Assembly (NCBI RefSeq): GCF_020076305.1
Contig: NZ_JAIQXE010000001.1
Span: 310,001 to 374,000, forward strand
Source of the DNA: Flavihumibacter profundi
GTDB taxonomy: Bacteria; Bacteroidota; Bacteroidia; Chitinophagales; Chitinophagaceae
Direction: 5' to 3'
DNA: 64,000 bases
Shown: piece by piece, positions 26,503 through 35,837 of the stretch
Numbering within the stretch: the stretch's first letter is position 1
How the letters are laid out: every line of letters begins with the position of its first letter
The notes under the pieces: model-generated
Told to the model about the DNA's origin: nothing
Seen by the model: the letters and a program-made list of their open reading frames with translations, nothing else
Databases searched by the model: none
Program-made: the position numbers and the translations under genes

Positions 26503-27426
26503 TTATTTTTTAAAACTCACTTTGTGCAATTTATCTTCTTTAAGTAAATCTTTATGGATATTGTCAAGGATACCATTTACAAATTGTCCGCTTTGGCTGG
26601 TACTGTATTCTTTGGCGAGGTCAATATATTCATTTATGGTAACCTTCGGCGGGATAGTTTCAAAATACAGAAATTCGCAAACACCCATTTCCATCAGGAT
26701 CATGTCCAGGGTGGCAATCCGGTCCGGGTCCCAGTTTTTCAGCTTGGGTTTGATCATGTCCATCGTAATGGTTTTCTTATCAAGAACAGTTTGCAGAAGT
26801 TCCTTGGCGAACTCCCATTTCTCTGTACTGAGAATTTGCTGAAAATTATAACTGCCGGGCTTATTCAGGTAATTCTGCACCAGCAGGTTGATCATATCGC
26901 AATCATCATCCCAGTTATTGAAATGTTCTTCAACATGGCTGGTAAATGCTTCGTTGGTAATTAACAGGTTACTATATATATAATCTATGATTCCTTTTTC
27001 TGATTTTGGTTCGCGGCTTTGCAGTGAGATATAATTAATATATTCTTCTGATTCAGTAAGTTCCTGGTAAATTTTGCGCACCAGCTCCTTGTCAGTAAAC
27101 CGGTCAACCTTGTCTTCATCAACAGCTTTTTTAAAGGAGGCATCTTCCAGGATTTTCCACAACAGGTTATTTCCTGCGATTTTAGTATTCACGTCAAGGT
27201 CCTGGGCACTGGGAAGGTGTTTAGAGGCACGGTTGCGGGAGTCCGTTTCAGCAAAACGGGCTACTTCTGTAAGGAAATGGATCACATATACTAAAAGTTG
27301 TCTGGTAAGGTCAAATTGTTTCTGGAGAAGTTTCACTGGTTCTCCGGGTTTTGTAGCCTGGTCCATAGCGTCCAGCGCATACAGGGTCTGCATCACTTTA
27401 ACCCGGATATTTCTTCTACTGATCAT
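26503..27426 (-). CDS. nusB: Transcription antitermination factor NusB
   Basis: This 307-residue protein has the NusB RNA-binding helical domain at its C-terminal half, with DMILMEMGVCEFLYFETIPP and TINEYIDLAKEYSTSQSGQFVNGILD. The N-terminal half is an extra helical region that starts SRRNIRVKVMQTLYALDAM, which repeats the usual NusB start; such long forms are standard in Bacteroidota. It acts with NusA/E/G in antitermination of rRNA transcription. A well-formed promoter precedes it, so it heads the nusB-DUF1573-yajC-coaE operon. Confidence 0.93.
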   Translation of the reverse strand: MISRRNIRVKVMQTLYALDAMDQATKPGEPVKLLQKQFDLTRQLLVYVIHFLTEVARFAETDSRNRASKHLPSAQDLDVNTKIAGNNLLWKILEDASFKKAVDEDKVDRFTDKELVRKIYQELTESEEYINYISLQSREPKSEKGIIDYIYSNLLITNEAFTSHVEEHFNNWDDDCDMINLLVQNYLNKPGSYNFQQILSTEKWEFAKELLQTVLDKKTITMDMIKPKLKNWDPDRIATLDMILMEMGVCEFLYFETIPPKVTINEYIDLAKEYSTSQSGQFVNGILDNIHKDLLKEDKLHKVSFKK

Positions 27427-27451
27427 ACCTGCAAGAACTTTGTTGAGCCGG

Positions 27452-27483
27452 CAAAGCTAAAGGTTTTCCCTGCAGTGACCAAA
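27452..27483 (-). promoter_or_regulatory. Predicted promoter of the nusB operon
   Basis: On the minus strand TTTG (27480-27483) is followed after 20 bp by TAGCTTTG (27452-27459), a full match to the Bacteroidota housekeeping promoter. The expected transcript start is near 27445, about 20 nt before the nusB ATG. Confidence 0.65.
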
Positions 27484-27501
27484 AGGTAGAGGCTCCAAAA
27501 A

Positions 27502-27534
27502 GTTCACCCGCCGGGTAATACCCGGCGGGTGAAC
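27502..27534. repeat. 33-bp perfect palindrome with GC-rich stem
   Basis: Arms of 16 bp (27502-27517 and 27519-27534) flank one central base. On the minus strand the stem is followed by five T residues, as for a terminator, but no minus-strand gene lies upstream to end there. It may act as an insulator upstream of nusB or be a leftover terminator. Confidence 0.8.
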
Positions 27535-27691
27535 GTACAAAATGACGGTAAGTTGTCTTTGGGTTGCTGTAAAATTGGCACAAGCCTTACGCAAGGTGGT
27601 AGTAATATTACCTGGAACCTGTATTAACAGGCTGCAAACTGCAAAAATGGCTTTAATATGACAGTTTGATTGAATTGGCATGTTATTCGTT

Positions 27692-27699
27692 TAGCTTTG
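27692..27699 (+). promoter_or_regulatory. Predicted -7 box (TAGCTTTG) of groES-groEL
   Basis: TAGCTTTG fits TAnnTTTG. A TTTG at 27665-27668 lies 23 bp upstream, a little far for the best spacing. The transcript would start near 27706 with a leader of about 50 nt. Confidence 0.5.
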
Positions 27700-27756
27700 C
27701 TCGCCTTTGGAGCCAACAGCTCTAAATTTTACTCACTTAATTAAAAACCAATTAAT

Positions 27757-28038
27757 ATGGCTAAGAAGTTAAACATTACTCCTTTGCACGACAGGGTGGT
27801 TGTAAAACCAGCCCCTGCTGAAGAGAAGACTGCAGGCGGGATCATTATCCCCGATACTGCTAAAGAAAAGCCCCAGCGCGGAACAGTAGTTGCTGCCGGA
27901 CACGGTAAAAAAGACGAACCGCTTGTTGTAAAAGTAGGCGACACAGTTTTGTACGGTAAATATGCCGGTACTGAACTCCAGTTGGAAGGTGCTGATTACC
28001 TGATCATGCGGGAAAGTGATATCCTTGCGATTGTTTAA
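27757..28038 (+). CDS. groES: Co-chaperonin GroES
   Basis: This 93-residue protein forms the seven-membered lid of the GroEL chaperonin. It starts [22 protein letters not shown], with the mobile loop in the [12 protein letters not shown] region, and ends [10 protein letters not shown], as in typical GroES. It is 47 nt upstream of groEL in the standard two-gene operon. Confidence 0.97.
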   Translation: MAKKLNITPLHDRVVVKPAPAEEKTAGGIIIPDTAKEKPQRGTVVAAGHGKKDEPLVVKVGDTVLYGKYAGTELQLEGADYLIMRESDILAIV

Positions 28039-28085
28039 ATTATTTCCTCACTTGTCTAATTAGTTATTCTTTAAAAGTATTTTAT

Positions 28086-29720
28086 ATGGCAAAACAGATT
28101 TTCTTCGACATCGAAGCAAGAAACAGGATGAAGAAGGGTGTTGACACACTGGCCAATGCCGTGAAAGTAACCCTTGGACCAAAAGGCCGTAACGTGGTTA
28201 TCGAAAAGAAATTCGGTGCACCACAGGTTACAAAAGATGGTGTTACAGTTGCGAAAGAAATTGAATTGGAAGACCCTATTGAAAATATGGGTGCCCAGAT
28301 GGTTAAAGAAGTTGCCAGCAAAACTGCTGATGTAGCCGGTGACGGTACTACTACTGCAACTGTCCTTGCCCAGGCTATCATTACTGAAGGCCTGAAAAAC
28401 GTGGCTGCAGGTGCTAATCCGATGGACCTGAAACGCGGTATTGACAAGGCTGTTGAAAAAGTTATCGAAGCACTGAGGGCGCAAAGCCAGACTGTCGGAA
28501 ACGATACCAAAAAAATTGAAGCAGTTGCTACCATTTCTGCCAATAACGATGCTGCAATCGGAAAACTGATTGCTGAAGCGATGGCAAAAGTTGGTAAAGA
28601 TGGTGTGATCACTGTAGAAGAAGCAAAAGGTACTGATACTACTGTTGAAGTGGTAGAAGGTATGCAGTTTGACCGTGGTTATATCTCTCCATATTTCGTT
28701 ACCAACAGCGAAAAAATGGAAGCAGAATTGCAGAACCCGTATATCCTGATCTACGATAAGAAGATCAGTGCTATGAAAGATATCCTCCATATCCTGGAGA
28801 AAGTTGCACAAGGTGGTCGTCCATTAGTGATCATCAGTGAAGACCTCGAAGGTGAAGCACTGGCTACACTGGTAGTAAACAAACTCCGCGGAACGCTGAA
28901 AGTGGCTGCTGTTAAAGCTCCTGGCTTCGGCGACCGTCGTAAGGAAATGCTGCAGGATATCGCCATCCTCACAAAAGGTGTTGTGATCAGCGAAGAGCAG
29001 GGCTTCAAACTGGAAAATGCTGACCTGACCTACCTCGGACAAGCAACTTCTATTACCATCGATAAAGACAATACTGTTGTAGTTGGTGGAAAAGGTGCAA
29101 AAGCAGATATCACTGCACGCATCAACCAGATCAAAGCACAGATCGAGTCCACAACCTCCGATTACGATCGTGAGAAGTTGCAGGAGCGCCTGGCTAAACT
29201 GAGTGGTGGTGTTGCCGTACTGAATATCGGTGCAGCTACAGAAGTAGAAATGAAAGAGAAGAAAGACCGTGTTGATGATGCTTTACATGCTACACGTGCA
29301 GCTGTTGAAGAAGGTATCGTTCCTGGTGGTGGTACTGCGTTCATCCGCGCTATTTCTGCCCTTGATGGTTTCCGCAGCAGCAATGAAGATGAGAAACTGG
29401 GTGCGCAAATCGTGCGTCGTGCACTGGAAGCACCACTCCGTATCATCGTTGAAAACGCTGGTCTGGAAGGAAGCGTAATTATCAATAAAATCCGTGAAGG
29501 AAAAGGCGATTTCGGTTTCAATGCCCGCACTGAGACTTACGAAAACCTGTTCAAAACTGGTGTTATTGATCCAACTAAGGTTGGCCGTGTTGCACTTGAA
29601 CATGCTGCCTCTATTGCAGGAATGTTGCTGACCACAGAATGTGTGGTTGCCGACAAACCAGCTAAAGAAGCTGCTCCTGCCATGCCTCATGGTGGCGGAA
29701 TGGGTGACATGGGTTATTAA
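28086..29720 (+). CDS. groEL: Chaperonin GroEL
   Basis: This 544-residue chaperonin forms the ATP-driven folding chamber. The family signatures include [13 protein letters not shown], the ATP-site [14 protein letters not shown], and [18 protein letters not shown]. The C-terminal tail ends in a Gly/Met-rich [12 protein letters not shown], the usual type in this phylum. It is a single groEL in this window, transcribed with groES and followed by a clear terminator. Confidence 0.98.
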   Translation: MAKQIFFDIEARNRMKKGVDTLANAVKVTLGPKGRNVVIEKKFGAPQVTKDGVTVAKEIELEDPIENMGAQMVKEVASKTADVAGDGTTTATVLAQAIITEGLKNVAAGANPMDLKRGIDKAVEKVIEALRAQSQTVGNDTKKIEAVATISANNDAAIGKLIAEAMAKVGKDGVITVEEAKGTDTTVEVVEGMQFDRGYISPYFVTNSEKMEAELQNPYILIYDKKISAMKDILHILEKVAQGGRPLVIISEDLEGEALATLVVNKLRGTLKVAAVKAPGFGDRRKEMLQDIAILTKGVVISEEQGFKLENADLTYLGQATSITIDKDNTVVVGGKGAKADITARINQIKAQIESTTSDYDREKLQERLAKLSGGVAVLNIGAATEVEMKEKKDRVDDALHATRAAVEEGIVPGGGTAFIRAISALDGFRSSNEDEKLGAQIVRRALEAPLRIIVENAGLEGSVIINKIREGKGDFGFNARTETYENLFKTGVIDPTKVGRVALEHAASIAGMLLTTECVVADKPAKEAAPAMPHGGGMGDMGY

Positions 29721-29743
29721 TATTCCAGTCAACTTAATACAGG

Positions 29744-29774
29744 AACCCTGTTGCATTTGCAGCAGGGTTTTTTT
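29744..29774 (+). terminator. Rho-independent terminator after groEL
   Basis: An 11-bp stem (AACCCTGTTGC with GCAGCAGGGTT, one G-U pair) and a four-base loop are followed by a run of T residues, 24 nt after the groEL stop. Confidence 0.9.
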
Positions 29775-30064
29775 GTTATTGCTGCCACCTGAAATTTGGT
29801 TTAAAAGCAAAAAAACAGTGAAACAAAACAGGGTTTAAATAAAAAACTATATCCCTGTTTTTGGGGATTTTTGGGCTTTTTTCAATGTGTAAACTTCGTA
29901 TTCAGCCGTAAAATTGACCCAACGTCGAAAGATTTCAATAGGGGTTTTGCTTTCTCAGGAATTTATATACTTTTGTTATACCTCTTAGGGGTTGTATCCC
30001 CAGCTTACCTTTCCATTATCCCATTTAGAATTTCCGCAGCTTATTTTTTTTGAACCACAAAAGA
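29775..30064 (+). other. Leader region of the esterase gene
   Basis: AT-rich stretch of about 290 bp upstream of the T9SS esterase. Apart from the promoter at 29946-29975 nothing is recognised. A 60-codon reading frame at 29871-30053 has no coding look. Confidence 0.5.
29946..29975 (+). promoter_or_regulatory. Predicted promoter of the T9SS esterase gene
   Basis: TTTG (29946-29949), an 18-bp spacer, and TACTTTTG (29968-29975) form a full Bacteroidota promoter. The transcript would start near 29982 with a leader of about 80 nt. Confidence 0.65.
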
Positions 30065-32293
30065 ATGGGATCGATGAATGCACACTCTACGTACCGGAGA
30101 TTTAATTTCTGTATTATTACCTGCTGTCTAACAATTGGTTTTTCCTTATTTCAAACTATTGGAAATGCGCAATATGTTACCCTGACATATTTTCCTAAAC
30201 AAAATCAGCTATATCCCCGTGACTTGGCTACCAACCAGGGTTCGGTAAGGTTTAAAGGTACATTTACCGGAGTAACAAGCCCCAATTTGTGGGTTCAGGT
30301 AGACTTTAATAATGATGGCGATTACCTCGATTCTGGGGAAAATACTACTATACCATTATCGGGCCCTACATTTGATTATACCTATTCGATTAAGGCGGGG
30401 CTTTTTGATTATTTATTTATTCTGCGGGATGGCTATAATTTTTTAAATGATAATTTCGGAAACCTTGCTGGTGCAGATAATGTCGTTGCCGGTGATGCGT
30501 ACTTTATCACTGGCCAATCAAATGCAGAGGCTAAGCCAGTAATAGCAGCTGATCAAAACCTGGCCAATTTTGATGCTGGGTCAGCTATAAATTTTGTTAG
30601 GGTATATGGTGGAGGCATAGGAACACCTGTCTGGGGGCTAGGGGATGGAAATAAAGCATATAACGCAGATTGGGCTACCGGACAATTTGGGATGAGGATC
30701 GGTTCCAGGATTGTGGCTGAGCAAGGTATCCCGGTTTGTATTATGAACGGGGCAGAACTCGGGCACCAGATCGCTTATTTTCAAAAAGATTATCCTGTCG
30801 ATCCAAACCCAACGGTGGTGGATCCAAATACTGGCTTGACCGTTCCCAATCCCAATTATCTAACGAATAACTATGGCCGGGAATTAACCAGGTTAACCAA
30901 TGCAGGATTGCAAAATGCCATCAGGGCGGTAATATGGTTCCAGGGTGAATCCAATACTTTCACTTATGGTACCGAAAACAAAAAGTTAAGTACCGCAGAG
31001 TATATCACTGAATTTAATAAGTTATATAATTCATGGGATGCCGACCTTGGCCTGGCGGATCGTTTTTATATGATTCAGATAAAACCCGGCTGTGACGGGA
31101 TTGCTGATTCTGCCTCAGATATCCAGGAAGCCGAACGGCTGTTGGATGATGCAAATCCCCGCATGGATATTATTTCCACCGGTAATATCCAACAGTATGA
31201 CAAATGTCATTATAGGTATAATACAGGAACTGGTACTACAGGTATAGGGGGCTATCGGGAAATCGGAAACAGGGTAATTACTTTAATTTACCGGGATTTT
31301 TACAACCCGACAAATGCAATTCCTGGCCCAAATTCTTTATCCCCTGCCCCCTTAAGTGCAGAGTTCACCAAAACTTTGGGTTGGCCTTCAACAATAGCTA
31401 CTGAAATAACGATGTATTTTAAGCGGCCGGATGATGACCTTGCTGTTATTAATACTACGGGGGGGGATATCAAGAGTTTAATCAGGCTTAAAGGTGGAAC
31501 ATACACCATTAATTCAGCAAAAATCGTAAACCTGGCTATTCCACCTGCAAAAAACTATGCTCTGCGAATTAATTTTTCTCAGGATGGCTCACAACCTAAT
31601 CCAACAGGGCTTGGGTTTGTTAGCCCGGAAGATGGTTCAGTGGCTAATCTACCCGCTATTGTAAATAATAATGTAAGTAATCCCGGCAATGGTATCGGTC
31701 TTATCAATTTCAACAATTTACCAATAGCCATCGGCATACTGCCTGCAGATCCATTAAACCTGCGCATATCAGCCAACCAGGGCGCCAATACCTTACGCTG
31801 GGAAGTTGACGACAATCCGAAGTTTGAGCGGTTTATAGTTGAGCGCGGCGAATCCGCTAACGAATTTTCCCCGATTTCTCAGGTTCAGGACAATCGTAAT
31901 GCTGGTACCGGTAATTACCAGTATATCGACAGTAAGCCCAATACAAGCAGAAATTATTATCGAATCAAAGCGGTTCAGCGCGATGGGAAATCAGTTTACA
32001 GCCAGGTTGTTGCAGTGAATAACCGCACATCAACCGTTGATGGAATCAGCGTCTATCCAAACCCGGTTACTGACAGGGCCAATGTGAGCCTTACCGTAAA
32101 AAATCCTGGTATGGCAACTATCCAGATTTTTGATGGGGCCGGTAAAATGATTTCAACCCGTAAAATCAGCCTGCTAAAGGGCAATAATATGTTTTCAGCC
32201 GGCGAAATCCTTGACCATAGTGCTGGTATTTATACCATCCGGGTCGTAACAGATAATGAAGTATTTAATGCCCGGGTAATACGTGTAAAATAA
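30065..32293 (+). CDS. T9SS-exported sialate-O-acetylesterase-like SGNH esterase
   Basis: This 742-residue protein has a signal peptide ending IGNAQ. The catalytic domain (about 140-400) is of the SASA/SGNH type. Ser152 lies in FITGQSNAEA, the WFQGESN block is near residue 297, and the DxxH pair is Asp379/His382 in QYDKCHY. It should remove acetyl or similar esters from polysaccharides outside the cell. A fibronectin-like region and a T9SS C-terminal sorting domain (about 660-742, VYPNPVTDRANVSL to the end) follow. The ATG at 30065 is preferred over an upstream TTG; an ATG at 30074 is also possible. It is convergent with the polysaccharide lyase gene. Confidence 0.85.
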   Translation: MGSMNAHSTYRRFNFCIITCCLTIGFSLFQTIGNAQYVTLTYFPKQNQLYPRDLATNQGSVRFKGTFTGVTSPNLWVQVDFNNDGDYLDSGENTTIPLSGPTFDYTYSIKAGLFDYLFILRDGYNFLNDNFGNLAGADNVVAGDAYFITGQSNAEAKPVIAADQNLANFDAGSAINFVRVYGGGIGTPVWGLGDGNKAYNADWATGQFGMRIGSRIVAEQGIPVCIMNGAELGHQIAYFQKDYPVDPNPTVVDPNTGLTVPNPNYLTNNYGRELTRLTNAGLQNAIRAVIWFQGESNTFTYGTENKKLSTAEYITEFNKLYNSWDADLGLADRFYMIQIKPGCDGIADSASDIQEAERLLDDANPRMDIISTGNIQQYDKCHYRYNTGTGTTGIGGYREIGNRVITLIYRDFYNPTNAIPGPNSLSPAPLSAEFTKTLGWPSTIATEITMYFKRPDDDLAVINTTGGDIKSLIRLKGGTYTINSAKIVNLAIPPAKNYALRINFSQDGSQPNPTGLGFVSPEDGSVANLPAIVNNNVSNPGNGIGLINFNNLPIAIGILPADPLNLRISANQGANTLRWEVDDNPKFERFIVERGESANEFSPISQVQDNRNAGTGNYQYIDSKPNTSRNYYRIKAVQRDGKSVYSQVVAVNNRTSTVDGISVYPNPVTDRANVSLTVKNPGMATIQIFDGAGKMISTRKISLLKGNNMFSAGEILDHSAGIYTIRVVTDNEVFNARVIRVK

Positions 32294-32310
32294 TGATGAA
32301 CCATAAATGC

Positions 32311-32345
32311 AAATGGCCCGCTATTACAGCGGGCCATTTTTCTTT
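32311..32345. terminator. Bidirectional terminator between esterase and lyase genes
   Basis: Twelve-base arms (32311-32322 and 32328-32339) with a five-base loop and flanking A and T runs serve both convergent genes. Confidence 0.9.
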
Positions 32346-32361
32346 TTGTCGTCTTCAAGGG

Positions 32362-35300
32362 TTATAATTTCTGGAACTTCCTGATCATTGCTGGTTGGTT
32401 CTCGAATTGTACGCTTAATACATAAGAGCCGGCAGTTAAGTTACCCAGGTTATAGGTCTTTATTAAAGTAGCGCTGCTATTTTGGACCTGGTCAGTAAAT
32501 ACAGCTACACCTGTCATTGAATAAATCCTAACCACCGCTTTCCCTTGTGTTGCATTATCTATGCGAATGGTCATATCCGATTGCACCGGATTGGGATATA
32601 TTTTCATGGCTGATGCATCGACAATTCCATTTACATTCCTTACGGTGACTTTTACTTCCTTAGTAGCTAAGGCGCCTTTATCATCCTTAATGGTCAGTTG
32701 GAATACATAGATACCCTGCTTCAGGTTGGATACTGTTGTTTTCGCACTGTTTGGCGTTTTGATTAATGGTTGTGTAGATCCATTGATCATTTTCCACTGG
32801 TAAAGGGTAATCGTTCCATCGTTATCATAAGAACCTGAACCATCAAGTGATACTGAATCTACTGGTTGCGTAATATCCAGGTCATTATTGGTAACTGCAA
32901 CGGGGGCCTGGTTGGCTGCTGCTGCTTTCACTGTTACCTGTATGGTATCAGCATCTTTCAAGCCATCGTTATCGGTTACCTCCAGTCTGAATGAATAAAC
33001 ACCCTCAACCAATCCGCTAACAGCGGTTTTTGCCTGTGATGCAGTTGCAATGGCGGGAGTTCCCGGACCAGCAATTTTTGTCCACTGGAAAGCACTGATG
33101 ATTCCGTTCGGGTCAGAAGAAGTGCTACCATCGAGGTTTACTGAATTTACTGGTAGTACAATAGACTGATCTCCTCCAGCACGGGCAACCGGTGTAGTTG
33201 TCCCTAATGCGGCACTCACTTCCAGCGTTAAGTCAGCAGTACCTTTTAGTCCGTCGTTATCAGTTACTTCCAATTGGAAAACATAGGTGCCTGGTGCCAG
33301 TTTAGAAGCCTGAGCTGTTGCCTTGTTACCATTAGTAATTGAAGCTTGGGTCGGGCCACTGACTTGCGTCCAGTTGTAAGCTGTAATTGTGCCATCAGGA
33401 TCAGTGGAAGCGTCACCACTAAGGCTGATACTGGTTCCCACAAGAGTTTGCTTACCATTGGTTTTTGCGACAGGTGCTTTTTTCGTTGAAACAGCAGTAG
33501 CAGCATTAACTGTAACTGTAACTGTTGCTGAAGCAGTAGCACCTTTATCATCTGTTGCCGTTAAACGGAAAGTATAAGTACCGGCAACGAGTTTGGTAAT
33601 GGTGATAGCTGGTGTGATCGTGCTTGATAAAGTTGGTACACTTGGTCCTGCTGATAAAGTCCATTTATAGGCACTGATCGTACCATCGGCATCAGTAGCA
33701 GAACCATTCAGGTTCACGGAATTGGTAGGTAATGTTATTGTCTGGTTGGTTCCTGCATTTACAACAGGTGCTTTGTTGGCAACAGTTGCATTGCCCACTG
33801 TTACAGATACTGTAGCAGATCCGGTTGCACCTTTATTATCAGTTACAGTCAATTTAAAGGAATAGGTTCCTGCAACAAGGTTGGAAACAGTAATTGCAGC
33901 AGCTACCGTACTGGAAAAAGTTGCCGTATTAGGACCTGATACCTGAGACCATTTATAGGCGCTGATAGTACCATCTGCGTCGGTTCCCGTTCCGCTCAGG
34001 CCTGTAGAATTAGTAGGTAAGGTAATTGATTTGTTTGCGCCCGCGTTCGCTACCGGCGCTATGTTGGCGGTTGTTGCCGTATTTACTGTTACTGAAACAT
34101 TTGCAGAAGCAGTAGCGCCTTTATTATCCGTGACAGTCAATTTAAAATTGTAGGTTCCTGCTACCAATGCAGAGACTGTAATTGCAGCCGTTGTGGTACT
34201 GGAAAATGTTGCAGTACCTGGCCCTGAAACCTGAGTCCATTTATAGGCGCTGATCGTTCCGTCAGCGTCTGTTCCGGAACCACTCAGACTAGTTGAGTTT
34301 GTAGGTAATGTTATGGTTTTCGCTGTTCCCGCATTGGCAACCGGCGCAACATTCGCTATGGCAGTACTGCTACCGACAGATACAGTTATATCATTAATAC
34401 CTGTTGCCCCCTGGTTATCTGTTACGGTTAATCGAAAAACATAAGTGCCTTGTACCAGGCTGGAAGCAGCTGTGCTTGCTGCATTTGCATTGGCAAAAAC
34501 TGCAGTACCCGGTCCGGATACCTGAGACCATTTATATGATGTTATTGAACCATCGGCATCAGAGGAATTTCCCCCGTTTAATGTAACTGAATTTGTAGGG
34601 AGGGTAATAAACTGATCAGCACCTGCATTTGCAACAGGGGCCTGGTTTGCAGTTGGGGGCGTTGAACCTGATGGGGTTACATCCATGTTTGCATATGTGG
34701 CCGAAGAATTACCGTAAAAAACAGAATCTATATAAAAAACACGGGTAGTTGAAGTAGATGCCGGATTCCAGCCTTGTGACCATGGGTATTTATAAACCCC
34801 AATCTTTGGATAGGCATAAATAGCGGTTGAATTTACGTAATTGGTAACACCAGTATAAGAATAAACCAATACGTCATTGCGCCAAACTTTTATTGATCCG
34901 CTTGCATCTTGTTTATCATCAAAGTAAATAATCCAGTCTTCCCACTGATCATACATTACCGGACCGACAGTCGTAAATGTTGGATTCCCACCATTGGATG
35001 AGTTTCTTTGTGATACACGCCAGTTGCCGTTTACAACCTGTAAGGAGAGGGGCGGGGATCCGATGTTAGAATGTAATTGAAATCTTATTTCTTCTGCAGG
35101 ATCATTTGAGTTCGAAGACGCAGGGGAGTACATGGAAAAAGCATACCACTTTATATCACCGTTTTGCCCTGACTTGGTACCACTATAATTATAATATTTT
35201 TCGCTGCGATGTGAACCGCTGCCGTCTGTTGGTACGCCGTCAGATTTATTAAGTTCAACCCTTAAGGACTGATTCCCGAACCGTTTGATTGAGGAGTTAT

Positions 35301-35445
35301 TGGTCATTGAATAAGAACAACAGGATGCTTCACCCTGGAATGAACTGCCTTTTGGATTTGCATCATTCATCGAAAATACTTTCCAGGATTGAGCGCTACC
35401 TAAAAAGGGTGCTAATAGCATTAATGCAGCTACAAATGTTTTCAT
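32362..35445 (-). CDS. T9SS-exported polysaccharide lyase with seven PKD-like modules
   Basis: This 1027-residue protein has a signal peptide (MKTFVAALMLLAPFLGSAQS). The N-terminal domain (about 20-250) resembles the Polysacc_lyase family that includes heparin lyase I and glucuronan lyases, with GSGSHRSEKYYNYSG, WYAFSMYSP and EIRFQLHSN. Seven tandem PKD/REJ-like modules (about 265-935) each start (N)xAPVAxAG and contain SSDADGxI and Y-KWxQVSGP. The C-terminal sorting domain (about 945-1027) has MKIYPNPVQSDM and ends with a lysine-rich strand. It would cleave an acidic polysaccharide at the cell surface. The substrate is not known. It is a single-gene unit facing the esterase. Confidence 0.85.
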   Translation of the reverse strand: MKTFVAALMLLAPFLGSAQSWKVFSMNDANPKGSSFQGEASCCSYSMTNNSSIKRFGNQSLRVELNKSDGVPTDGSGSHRSEKYYNYSGTKSGQNGDIKWYAFSMYSPASSNSNDPAEEIRFQLHSNIGSPPLSLQVVNGNWRVSQRNSSNGGNPTFTTVGPVMYDQWEDWIIYFDDKQDASGSIKVWRNDVLVYSYTGVTNYVNSTAIYAYPKIGVYKYPWSQGWNPASTSTTRVFYIDSVFYGNSSATYANMDVTPSGSTPPTANQAPVANAGADQFITLPTNSVTLNGGNSSDADGSITSYKWSQVSGPGTAVFANANAASTAASSLVQGTYVFRLTVTDNQGATGINDITVSVGSSTAIANVAPVANAGTAKTITLPTNSTSLSGSGTDADGTISAYKWTQVSGPGTATFSSTTTAAITVSALVAGTYNFKLTVTDNKGATASANVSVTVNTATTANIAPVANAGANKSITLPTNSTGLSGTGTDADGTISAYKWSQVSGPNTATFSSTVAAAITVSNLVAGTYSFKLTVTDNKGATGSATVSVTVGNATVANKAPVVNAGTNQTITLPTNSVNLNGSATDADGTISAYKWTLSAGPSVPTLSSTITPAITITKLVAGTYTFRLTATDDKGATASATVTVTVNAATAVSTKKAPVAKTNGKQTLVGTSISLSGDASTDPDGTITAYNWTQVSGPTQASITNGNKATAQASKLAPGTYVFQLEVTDNDGLKGTADLTLEVSAALGTTTPVARAGGDQSIVLPVNSVNLDGSTSSDPNGIISAFQWTKIAGPGTPAIATASQAKTAVSGLVEGVYSFRLEVTDNDGLKDADTIQVTVKAAAANQAPVAVTNNDLDITQPVDSVSLDGSGSYDNDGTITLYQWKMINGSTQPLIKTPNSAKTTVSNLKQGIYVFQLTIKDDKGALATKEVKVTVRNVNGIVDASAMKIYPNPVQSDMTIRIDNATQGKAVVRIYSMTGVAVFTDQVQNSSATLIKTYNLGNLTAGSYVLSVQFENQPAMIRKFQKL
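32640..34652 (-). repeat. Seven tandem PKD-like modules inside the lyase gene
   Basis: Modules of about 90 codons repeat seven times. The second to fourth modules from the N-terminus are the most alike in both protein and DNA, while the last ones have drifted. This suggests recent duplication within the middle of the array. Confidence 0.85.
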
Positions 35446-35549
35446 GGTGCTTGGATTAAAATGTTCAACGCCTTACGTCAAAAAATAAACTACTTGACTG
35501 TTTGCCGGACAGTTATAAATTACCTGGCAGTTAATTGAATATTATCAGG

Positions 35550-35837
35550 TTATGAAATTTTTGCTGTATAAGATATTTCGTTACAGCAATAGGTGACGAC
35601 TGGATGTTTTTTTCCGGGGCGGTATGAAACAAACTGTTTGTTTACAACAAAAACTGGCTTGCCAGAAGGCTCTGTTGTCGCAGAAAAGACATTTGTGAGG
35701 AGCCTGGTTCCTACTGTTTGTTTGATCCAGGTTTGTGTTGGTGGAGTTGGGATTGTTTGCATTCTAACCAGCTTAACTGCTGTAGCAGGGTCATGGTTAT
35801 GCGCAACTTTTCCCTTGAAGGGTACAGGTTTGTTCAT
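35550..35837 (-). CDS. Small hypothetical protein
   Basis: A 95-codon frame starts at the ATG at 35837 and reads as plausible protein (MNKPVPFKGKVAHNHDPATA and onward), ending with a Cys-Cys containing tail. No motif, signal peptide or promoter is recognised. It is upstream of, and on the same strand as, the lyase gene, 104 nt before it. It may be a real small gene or chance; the opposing frame on the plus strand looks less natural. Confidence 0.35.
   Translation of the reverse strand: MNKPVPFKGKVAHNHDPATAVKLVRMQTIPTPPTQTWIKQTVGTRLLTNVFSATTEPSGKPVFVVNKQFVSYRPGKKHPVVTYCCNEISYTAKIS

Larger units (their letters stand above)
27427..27756. other. Divergent intergenic region between nusB and groES
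   Basis: This 330-bp stretch has no gene. It contains the nusB promoter, a 33-bp perfect palindrome at 27502-27534, and the predicted groES promoter at 27692-27699. No CIRCE heat-shock operator was found. The stretch 27535-27660 shows only short weak hairpins. Confidence 0.6.

Noticed and set aside
27674-27690. Sigma-54-like promoter (TTGGCATG) before groES
   Set aside because: The -24 half matches, but the -12 half lacks the TTGC core, and a TAnnTTTG box at 27692-27699 is a better explanation.
27700-27756. CIRCE/HrcA operator before groES
   Set aside because: No TTAGCACTC-N9-GAGTGCTAA-type inverted repeat is present.
28071-29810. Several long minus-strand frames across groEL
   Set aside because: They are antisense to a highly conserved gene and show no homology-like motifs.
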